The translations under genes and the position numbers were made by a program. Below are positions 43,509 through 49,294 of a DNA stretch of 49,294 bases, piece by piece (the stretch's first letter is position 1; each line of letters opens with the position of its first letter). Location of the stretch: assembly GCA_014730235.1 (NCBI GenBank), contig WJIO01000369.1:1-49294 (forward strand), read 5' to 3'. Source of the stretch: Candidatus Poribacteria bacterium (GTDB lineage Bacteria > Poribacteria > DTPJ01 > WJIO01). The notes beneath the pieces were generated by a model. That model searched no databases. It was not told the origin of the DNA and saw only the letters and a list, made by a program, of their open reading frames with translations.

Positions 43509-45932
43509 TCAAACTAATTCTACCACAGTAACACCCGATCCGCCTTCGTTTGTATTACCAAGACGAAAGTTTGAAACATGGGGATGGTCGCTTAATAATT
43601 CGGTAACAGCCTGTCGCAAAGCCCCGGTTCCTTTGCCATGCACTATAGATACTGATTCCAAACCGGCTAAGGCAGCATCATCCAGGTATTTATCGGTCTT
43701 TCTAAGGGCTTCGTCGGCTCTTGCACCTCTCAAATCTAGAGAGGGTAATACATTGGATTTTCTCGACCGTTGAATTTTAACTATATTCTTTAAACCGGGG
43801 GTTGATTTGCTGGAATCCCGAGTATCCTTGAAATTCCGGGTAACTCTGGATTTCTCTTTTTTGGCCTTATCAGTAATCCGTATATCCGAAACTGACAGGT
43901 TTAGTTTGATGCCATTCATCATAACCTGAATAGTATCTTTTGAATCGGGAAGGCTTGTTAACGTGCCAAAGTTATCCAGGCTTTCAATATAAACCTTATC
44001 ACCTATTTTTAGTTCTTCAGCATCAACTTTCCTTCCAATATCACGTTTTTCTGGTCTTATTGATCTGCTTATTTCTTTTTTTCTTTCTGAGATCTTTTGT
44101 CTTGCTTTCTGGATAACCTGTTCCGATGCTTTTTCTTTGCGGAGTTCCGATATAGTGTCGTCTATAAGTTTTTTTGATTTCTGGATAATATTCGCAGCTT
44201 CCCGGTAGGCTTCATTTTCCAGTTCTCGTCTTTTGCTCTTAAGCTGCTGCAAAAGCATTTCGTGTTCCTGCTGTGTTCTGGATGCGGAACGAACTTTTTC
44301 CTCTGTAATACGCTTTTGCTCTTCCAGTTCCCGACGCATGTTATCGACATTTGCAATAAGATCAGCCACTTCCATTATTTCTGATCCCAGGTATTTTTCA
44401 GCATTTTCCAGAATTTCCTCTGGAAGTCCAAGTTTACTGGCAATCTTAAGGGCATTGCTGCTGCCGGGAATACCGATTCTTAATTCATATGTAGGACTCA
44501 GGGTTTCCAGGTTAAAAGCCATAGATGCATTTTCCATACCTTCTTGGGAATGTGCGTGGGCTTTTAATGAATCATGGTGGGTTGTGGCGATGGTTAATGA
44601 GTTCAAAGAATGAAGATAATCGAGGATAGCCATTCCTAGAGCTGCACCTTCTGATGGTTCTGTCCCGGCTCCCAGTTCGTCCAGGAGAATCAGGGAAGAA
44701 TAATCGGCTTCTTTTATTATACCGATAATACGGGTCATATGGGATGAAAAAGTGCTCAGGTTTTGCTCGATGCTTTGCTCATCACCAATGTCAGCAAAAA
44801 CGTCGGTGAAAACGGACATTTGGCTTTCGTCCTCGGCAGGAATATGAAGACCGCTTTGCATCATCAGTGTAAGTAAACCGGCTGTTTTCAGGGCAACAGT
44901 TTTTCCACCGGTATTTGGTCCAGTTATCACCAGGGTTCTGAAGTCTTTTCCCGCGTAAAGATCAATTGGTATGACTTTATGACCCTCCTGGGATATCATT
45001 TGTAAAATAGGATGTCGGGCTTTTTTGAGATCAATATATCCGTCTTCATTCAAAATAGGTTTAGTTGTATCCAGTTTAAGACAAAACGATGCTTTGGCGT
45101 TCATCATATCAATTTCAGCCAAAATATCTACAGTTATCTCCAGTTCTGGAAGTATATCATGAACCTTTGTCGTAAGTTCCCGAAGAATTCTTCGCTCTTC
45201 GGCCAGTTCCTGATCCGCCAGTTCGCGCATCTGGTTATTAAGCTCAACGGTTTTTTCCGGCTCAACAAAAACGGTAACACCACTGGTGGAACTTGCCTGG
45301 ATCACCCCCGGAATACTGCCTTTGTAATTTTGTTTTACGGGGATGACATACCTGTTGTTACGAAGTGTTATGACGTTTTCCTGGATAGCGGTACGATAAT
45401 TGGGGGAGTGCAGTATTGATTCAAGCTGGTCAATAATTTTCTGGCGAACGGATACTAACTGCTTGCGTATTCTGGAAAGTGCCGGGCTGGCATTATCCAT
45501 AATAGCACCATCCGGATCAATGCACCTATTAATTTCTTCTTCCAGTTCTGGAAAGCTTATGATATTGTCGATAATTTCTGATACAAGGGGTGCTTCTTCT
45601 GATATCTTTTTATGAAATTTTTTAAGGTTTTTTGCTACCCGAGAAATAGAAGATATGTCCAGAATTTGATTTGGTTCAAGTATAGCACCTGATACTTCTG
45701 CAAGTTTCATTAAGTTTCTTATATCTTTAATCCCACCCAGGGGTAGACCACCTTTTAATATCTTTATCTCTTTTAATTCACTGCATATATCCAGCATATA
45801 TTTGATCTGTTCTGTATTAACGACAGGATGCAGATCATCTATAAGGGATCTACCGAGATTGGATGAGCAGTATTCCCCAATCATTCCCCGGATTTTGTCA
45901 AATTCCAATATTTTTTCTAGATCTTGATTCAT
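43509..45932 (-). CDS. mutS2: Endonuclease MutS2
   Basis: An 807-residue MutS2, which lacks the mismatch-recognition domains of MutS1 and is linked to suppression of recombination or rescue of collided ribosomes. The ATPase has VITGPNTGGKTVALKTAGLL (Walker A), SSLILLDELGAGTEPSEG (Walker B) and TIATTHHDSLKAHA. A coiled coil lies at about 515-640, and a C-terminal Smr nuclease domain (LPSLDLRGARADEALRKTD, VSIVHGKGTGALR) completes it. No ribosome binding site is visible before the ATG; a PR1 element ends 18 bp upstream. It leads the dnaG-rpoD genes, where rpsU is found in many other bacteria. Confidence 0.97.
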   Translation of the reverse strand: MNQDLEKILEFDKIRGMIGEYCSSNLGRSLIDDLHPVVNTEQIKYMLDICSELKEIKILKGGLPLGGIKDIRNLMKLAEVSGAILEPNQILDISSISRVAKNLKKFHKKISEEAPLVSEIIDNIISFPELEEEINRCIDPDGAIMDNASPALSRIRKQLVSVRQKIIDQLESILHSPNYRTAIQENVITLRNNRYVIPVKQNYKGSIPGVIQASSTSGVTVFVEPEKTVELNNQMRELADQELAEERRILRELTTKVHDILPELEITVDILAEIDMMNAKASFCLKLDTTKPILNEDGYIDLKKARHPILQMISQEGHKVIPIDLYAGKDFRTLVITGPNTGGKTVALKTAGLLTLMMQSGLHIPAEDESQMSVFTDVFADIGDEQSIEQNLSTFSSHMTRIIGIIKEADYSSLILLDELGAGTEPSEGAALGMAILDYLHSLNSLTIATTHHDSLKAHAHSQEGMENASMAFNLETLSPTYELRIGIPGSSNALKIASKLGLPEEILENAEKYLGSEIMEVADLIANVDNMRRELEEQKRITEEKVRSASRTQQEHEMLLQQLKSKRRELENEAYREAANIIQKSKKLIDDTISELRKEKASEQVIQKARQKISERKKEISRSIRPEKRDIGRKVDAEELKIGDKVYIESLDNFGTLTSLPDSKDTIQVMMNGIKLNLSVSDIRITDKAKKEKSRVTRNFKDTRDSSKSTPGLKNIVKIQRSRKSNVLPSLDLRGARADEALRKTDKYLDDAALAGLESVSIVHGKGTGALRQAVTELLSDHPHVSNFRLGNTNEGGSGVTVVELV

Positions 45933-45950
45933 TATAAATCTAAATAGTAT

Positions 45951-46070
45951 GGTTCTTCCGGATTTAGTGTGGTTATAGTTGAAAATTCTCTCAACTTGTC
46001 ATTCCTGCAAAGGCAGGAATGACAGCATAAAAAAGTTTCTTATCTTTATCACACCGAACCCGGAAGAGCC
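45951..46070 (-). repeat. PR1 MITE, short-core copy with perfect 8-bp target duplication
   Basis: 120 bp, GGTTCTTCCGGATTTAGTGT to ACCGAACCCGGAAGAGCC. Core GTCATTCCTGCAAAGGCAGGAATGAC. Flanks AATAGTAT (45943-45950) and AATAGTAT (46071-46078) are identical. It ends 18 bp above the mutS2 start and is co-directional with it. Confidence 0.93.
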
Positions 46071-46123
46071 AATAGTATTTACTGTCTTTCTGCAAATAAT
46101 TCTAAAAAATTAAAGATTAGTTT

Positions 46124-46256
46124 TTATCATTCCTGCTTCAAGCTTTTTTAAAAAAAGCTTGAAGCAGGAATGATAAGTAAAACATGTCAAAGATGACAAG
46201 TAAAGTAAATTTTTATGTGTGAGTTTCTCAATTAACACACTTAACTATGAAGAGGC
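46124..46256 (+). repeat. Decayed PR1 with a perfect core hairpin
   Basis: A perfect inverted repeat TTATCATTCCTGCTTCAAGC ... GCTTGAAGCAGGAATGATAA occupies 46124-46176. Downstream, TTCTCAATTAACACACTTAACTATGAAGAGGC (46225-46256) is a decayed PR1 right end. The left end is lost. Region 46257-46438 holds no gene or other repeat that I can see. Confidence 0.6.
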
Positions 46257-46438
46257 TAAATTTTTAGGCTAATGATGAGAGAACTATAAAATGAATCTGG
46301 AAAAAGTGGTATCAGATATATAAGAGAGGTTCTTTGAAGCAAAGATAAAATTACCGATTACTAATATCATTATAACGGCAAACATTTACCTTGTCAAGAT
46401 GGATGAAATCGGGTTTATACAGCAAATAGACAAACCTA

Positions 46439-46467
46439 TTGACATAGAATAACTGATATAATATAAT
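46439..46467 (+). promoter_or_regulatory. Consensus sigma-70 promoter
   Basis: Perfect TTGACA (46439-46444), a 17-bp spacer, and perfect TATAAT (46462-46467). The next gene on this strand starts at 46886, so the leader would be about 410 nt and would contain the PR4 and PR1 elements. It may alternatively drive an untranslated RNA. Confidence 0.75.
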
Positions 46468-46509
46468 AGCGAAAGCATAAGGTGCGAATATATTATTTTG
46501 TTAAAGTAA

Positions 46510-46609
46510 TCGTTAAAAAATGGATATCACTTAGTTGTCATTTCTGCGTTCTCAGGAATGACAAATTTTATAATTGAGTATAGTAAACATATCTTTCATT
46601 TTTTAACGA
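46510..46609. repeat. PR4 element, intact copy
   Basis: 100 bp with inverted ends TCGTTAAAAAATG (46510) and CATTTTTTAACGA (ending 46609). The core GTCATTTCTGCGTTCTCAGGAATGAC is PR1-like. It contains GTATAGTAAACATATCTTTC, also present at 17343 and, inverted, at 5016. It is the undisturbed reference for the interrupted copy at 4867-5083. Confidence 0.78.
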
Positions 46610-46692
46610 CTAAGTTAAAGAGAGGTTTTTTCTTACTAAAAAACAAATTTTAATAATGTAGTTCTTCATGTCTAAGTTTGGTAGATTAAATG

Positions 46693-46813
46693 GGCTATTC
46701 CGGGTATGATGTGGAAATATTTTGAAAATTTTTTAAGCTTATCATTCCTGCAAAAGCATGAATGACAAAACATAAGAGTTTCTTATTATTACCGCACTTA
46801 ACTCAGAAGAACC
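46693..46813 (-). repeat. PR1 MITE, diverged short-core copy
   Basis: 121 bp, GGCTATTCCGGGTATGATGT to CTTAACTCAGAAGAACC, with core ATCATTCCTGCAAAAGCATGAATGAC. Flanks do not match. Orientation is minus, opposite to the plus-strand gene 72 bp downstream; this is the only near-complete copy with that arrangement. Confidence 0.75.
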
Positions 46814-46885
46814 AATTAGTTTTAAAACAGAAAGCCTTATCAATTCAGTTTGCATGCTTGAATAATGAAAGAGGAGGATTGGTGT

Positions 46886-48070
46886 ATGGCCACGGATTTT
46901 CACTTTGATTTCAGAGATATATTTCGAGCCGGTCGTTCAGGTTTTAAAGGCAAAAAAATGATGATGCACTTTCTCGGGCTCATGATGGGATATGTCATTT
47001 ATGAAATCCTAACTTACCTGAGTCTTATAGGAAGTGGTGCCGTAAGGGAATTCTGGGATAATTATGGTCTGCGTCCCGTATTTTTCATCGCTGGTAAGTT
47101 ATCAATACAATTACCTTTAATAACCCTTATTGCTATGGGTATAGGTATATTTATATGGTGCATAATTTACTATATTTTCACCACAGCCGTATCCAAAGTC
47201 GCAATTGAGGAATTAAGAGGCGATGAATTTTATTCCATGAAAGAAGCCATTAAATTTTCTGCCAAAAACTGGAAGAGCATATTTGTGGCAATGATAGCTC
47301 TTATAGGAATTTTCCTGTTCTGTATATTCTGGCCTGCGCTTGTGGGTATTCTTGACCTTATACCCGGTGTAGAGCAGGCGGCTGAGCACTTTGGCGCGCC
47401 TCTAACCACTTTTCTTACTATACCGGTATATTTTATAGGTCTTTTCCTGATACTGCTTATCGTGGCATTTCTAGTGGGGTTATTCCTTATACCATCTATA
47501 GTTGCTGTTACGGGGGAAGATACATTCGAGACTGTTTACCAGTTGTTCTCCGTAATCTGGAATCAACCTTGGCGACTGTTAATATATGAATGTATTCTAT
47601 TTATTATAAAAATAGTGCAAAGTGTAATTTTTGCCGTTGTAAGTTTTGCGGGAATGTATCTGGCTTTTTTACCGTCAATGCTGTTAGCAAAGCAGGATGG
47701 TGTATATTATTTTGCCAATGTTATAGCCCGATCCCTGAAAATCATCGGATTAGACCCGGATATGGTTCTGGCAATAATACCCAACGCAAAGTTGGGGGTT
47801 AATAATATGCCCTGGACTCTTGATGTGGCCACGTTTTTCCTTTTCTGCTGTCTGATAATGATAGCAGCCATAATTCTATCCTACCCCCTCTCTATTATGT
47901 CATCGGGTTACACAATTATATATGTTGTACTTCGTAAAAGGACAACCGAGGAGAATATGCTGGATATAGAGGAAGAGGACTTTGACTTTGAATATTCTGA
48001 TGAAGACTCCGAAGACGAAGAAAATGCTGAAGAAGAGGATTCTTCGGATTCAGGCACAGATGAAAACTAG
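46886..48070 (+). CDS. Polytopic membrane protein with acidic C-terminal tail, unknown function
   Basis: A 394-residue protein I do not recognise. It opens with a short cytoplasmic part (ATDFHFDFRDIFRAGRSGFKG), then has about seven hydrophobic helices between residues 25 and 345, including long pairs around 90-115, 145-175 and 190-230. The last 40 residues are almost wholly Asp, Glu and Ser. AGAGGAGG lies eight bases before the ATG at 46886, so I prefer it over the ATG at 46865. It precedes secA by 132 bp, with a small hairpin between. It could be an envelope or transport accessory, but nothing in the sequence decides this. Confidence 0.75.
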   Translation: MATDFHFDFRDIFRAGRSGFKGKKMMMHFLGLMMGYVIYEILTYLSLIGSGAVREFWDNYGLRPVFFIAGKLSIQLPLITLIAMGIGIFIWCIIYYIFTTAVSKVAIEELRGDEFYSMKEAIKFSAKNWKSIFVAMIALIGIFLFCIFWPALVGILDLIPGVEQAAEHFGAPLTTFLTIPVYFIGLFLILLIVAFLVGLFLIPSIVAVTGEDTFETVYQLFSVIWNQPWRLLIYECILFIIKIVQSVIFAVVSFAGMYLAFLPSMLLAKQDGVYYFANVIARSLKIIGLDPDMVLAIIPNAKLGVNNMPWTLDVATFFLFCCLIMIAAIILSYPLSIMSSGYTIIYVVLRKRTTEENMLDIEEEDFDFEYSDEDSEDEENAEEEDSSDSGTDEN

Positions 48071-48134
48071 TATTTACAGTCATCCAAAAGTTATCTTCAT
48101 TCGTTAGAATATATAGTTTCAATCAAAGAAAGAA

Positions 48135-48158
48135 GTGGGCACTCTTCGATGTGCCCAC
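48135..48158. terminator. 8-bp perfect hairpin between the membrane protein gene and secA
   Basis: GTGGGCAC (48135-48142), loop TCTTCGAT, GTGCCCAC (48151-48158). No T-run follows on the plus strand (AAAACCTTTAC), so it may be a weak terminator or a structure in the secA leader. Confidence 0.5.
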
Positions 48159-48202
48159 AAAACCTTTACTATAAATATAAAAACTACAGGGAATGATTTT
48201 AG

Positions 48203-49294
48203 ATGTTTCAATCAGTTCTGGCAAAGGTCTTTGGTACAAAACACGAAAGGGATGTAAAGAAGCTTCAGCCCTGGGTTGACCAGATCAATGCCCTGGAACC
48301 GGAAATGCAGAAGCTATCCGACGCGGAACTCAAAGCGAAAACCGATGAATTCAGGGAACGACTGGATAAAGGCGAGACTCTGGATGATTTGATGGTGGAA
48401 GCCTATGCAGTGGTAAGAGAAGCGGCAGTGCGTGTTTTGGGTCAGCGTCATTACGATGTTCAGATAATGGGCGCAGTGGTTCTTCACCAGGGTAAAATAG
48501 CTGAGATGAAAACAGGTGAAGGTAAAACCCTTACCTCTACCATGCCGGTTTATCTGAACGCACTTACTGGAAAAGGTGTCCATGTCGTAACTCCTAACTA
48601 CTACCTGGCCTATCGTGACAGCGAATGGATGGGTGCAGTTCACAGATTTCTGGGTCTGTCCGTGGGGCTTATACTTCACAACATGAAGGTTCAGAACGGT
48701 AAGTTAGTTCAGGGTGAGATGGATATTGAAGAAAAGAAAAAGAGTTATAATTCGGATATCACTTATGGTGTCAACGATGCCTTTGGATTTGACTACCTCA
48801 GGGATAATAAGGCAGTAATCCCTGAGATGAGAGTACAGCGAGAACTCAACTACGCTATTGTGGACGAAGTTGACTTTATACTTATAGACGAGGCCAAAAC
48901 ACCACTGATCATATCCGACAGACCTCGAAAATCAGCCGATCTGTATTACAAAATCAATCGCATAATACCAAGGTTGAATCGAGATGTTGATTATCAGATA
49001 GATGAAAAATATTCATCAAAAGGAACAGTAACTATGACCGAAGAAGGTATAGCTCATATTGAGCGTCTTCTGGGTGTCAATAATCTTTATGATCCGCAGA
49101 ATATTGGTCTTGTGCATCATGTTGAGCAGGCCCTGGTTGCCCATACATTATACAAGCGGGATATTGATTACGTGGTAAAAGACGGTCAGGTAATAATCGT
49201 TGATGAATTTACAGGTCGTTTACAACCGGGTCGACGCTGGTCTGACGGACTTCATCAGGCTGTAGAAGCCAAAGAAAGGGTGCGCATTGAAGAA
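48203..49294 (+). CDS. secA: Preprotein translocase ATPase SecA (5' part, cut by window end)
   Basis: 364 codons of SecA, open to the end of the window. It opens [20 protein letters not shown]. Walker A is [34 protein letters not shown] and [15 protein letters not shown] follow, then the start of the preprotein-binding domain (about 225 onward) and [29 protein letters not shown]. Several usual residues differ: DEVDSILIDEARTP is here [14 protein letters not shown], and the VNDYLAxRD block reads [13 protein letters not shown] lies about ten bases before the ATG. SecA drives export of the signal-peptide proteins seen across the window. Confidence 0.95.
   Translation, partial: MFQSVLAKVFGTKHERDVKKLQPWVDQINALEPEMQKLSDAELKAKTDEFRERLDKGETLDDLMVEAYAVVREAAVRVLGQRHYDVQIMGAVVLHQGKIAEMKTGEGKTLTSTMPVYLNALTGKGVHVVTPNYYLAYRDSEWMGAVHRFLGLSVGLILHNMKVQNGKLVQGEMDIEEKKKSYNSDITYGVNDAFGFDYLRDNKAVIPEMRVQRELNYAIVDEVDFILIDEAKTPLIISDRPRKSADLYYKINRIIPRLNRDVDYQIDEKYSSKGTVTMTEEGIAHIERLLGVNNLYDPQNIGLVHHVEQALVAHTLYKRDIDYVVKDGQVIIVDEFTGRLQPGRRWSDGLHQAVEAKERVRIEE

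Noticed and set aside
4867-46813. PR1 hairpins as ordinary Rho-independent terminators
   Set aside because: No T-run follows the stems, and several copies lie directly upstream of genes with target duplications; terminator activity remains possible but does not explain their structure.
1-49294. tRNA, rRNA or known riboswitch genes
   Set aside because: No cloverleaf-like arms with a plausible anticodon, rRNA segment or recognisable aptamer was seen on either strand; the frequent GGTTCAG strings belong to the PR1 ends.

Overview
The window looks like a chromosomal segment of a Gram-negative, at least partly anaerobic, polysaccharide-degrading heterotroph of moderate GC (roughly 40-45% by eye, with many ATA codons). 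The gene mix recalls Poribacteria, Latescibacteria, Lentisphaerae or Planctomycetes: a sulfatase, three Gfo/Idh/MocA oxidoreductases, DUF1080, a LamG protein, a heparinase II/III-type lyase and a UroD-like methyltransferase-family protein. There are also Wza/Wzc-like export genes and a two-subunit 2-oxoacid:ferredoxin oxidoreductase. I cannot fix the phylum without a search. No rRNA, tRNA, CRISPR array, prophage or transposase gene was seen.

Layout. 10-2720 (+): sulfatase, EEP-family phosphodiesterase and YedF, tightly packed. 2728-5377 (-): a Gfo/Idh/MocA enzyme, a DUF72 protein enclosed by repeats, and a small Lys/Glu-rich protein. 5561-9411 (-): monoheme cytochrome-like protein, beta-barrel protein, then korA-korB. 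10165-13668 (+): a second Gfo/Idh/MocA enzyme, then uvrB. 13858-17277 (-): PAS histidine kinase and sigma-54-type response regulator. 17417-18536 (-): a DMT transporter beside a gene stub truncated at a repeat. 18768-22380 (-): an operon of sugar isomerase-like protein, M14 carboxypeptidase, BMP-type binding protein and DUF1080. 22570-27680 (+): third Gfo/Idh/MocA enzyme, exported LamG protein, and a polysaccharide lyase translationally coupled to a UroD-like protein. 28096-29250 (+): stand-alone hisI behind a consensus promoter, then an exported CBM9-like protein. 29403-33212 (-): a four-gene operon of a membrane-anchored periplasmic protein, an FtsX/MacB-type permease, its ATPase and a methyltransferase carrying an export signal. 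33621-39509 (-): a 1289-residue nine-SLBB export protein and a Wzc-like tyrosine kinase. 39841-45932 (-): mutS2-dnaG-rpoD. 46886-end (+): a polytopic membrane protein and the 5' part of secA.

The most distinctive feature is a set of dispersed palindromic elements filling most intergenic gaps. The main family, here called PR1 (120-161 bp), has 23-bp inverted ends starting GGYTCTTCCGGG. Five copies are flanked by perfect 8-bp direct duplications and two more by near-perfect ones. One copy is inserted inside another repeat (PR4). PR1 is therefore a non-autonomous transposable element (MITE); its ends and 8-bp target duplications fit ISL3-family transposition. Most copies lie just upstream of genes and point the same way as the gene, so they probably form hairpins in many 5' leaders. 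PR1, PR2 and PR4 have different ends but share a core built on GTCATTCCTGC/GCAGGAATGAC.

The second candidate for something undescribed is the 29403-33212 operon, which pairs an apparently exported SAM-dependent methyltransferase with a mechanotransmission-class ABC transporter and an uncharacterised two-domain periplasmic protein.
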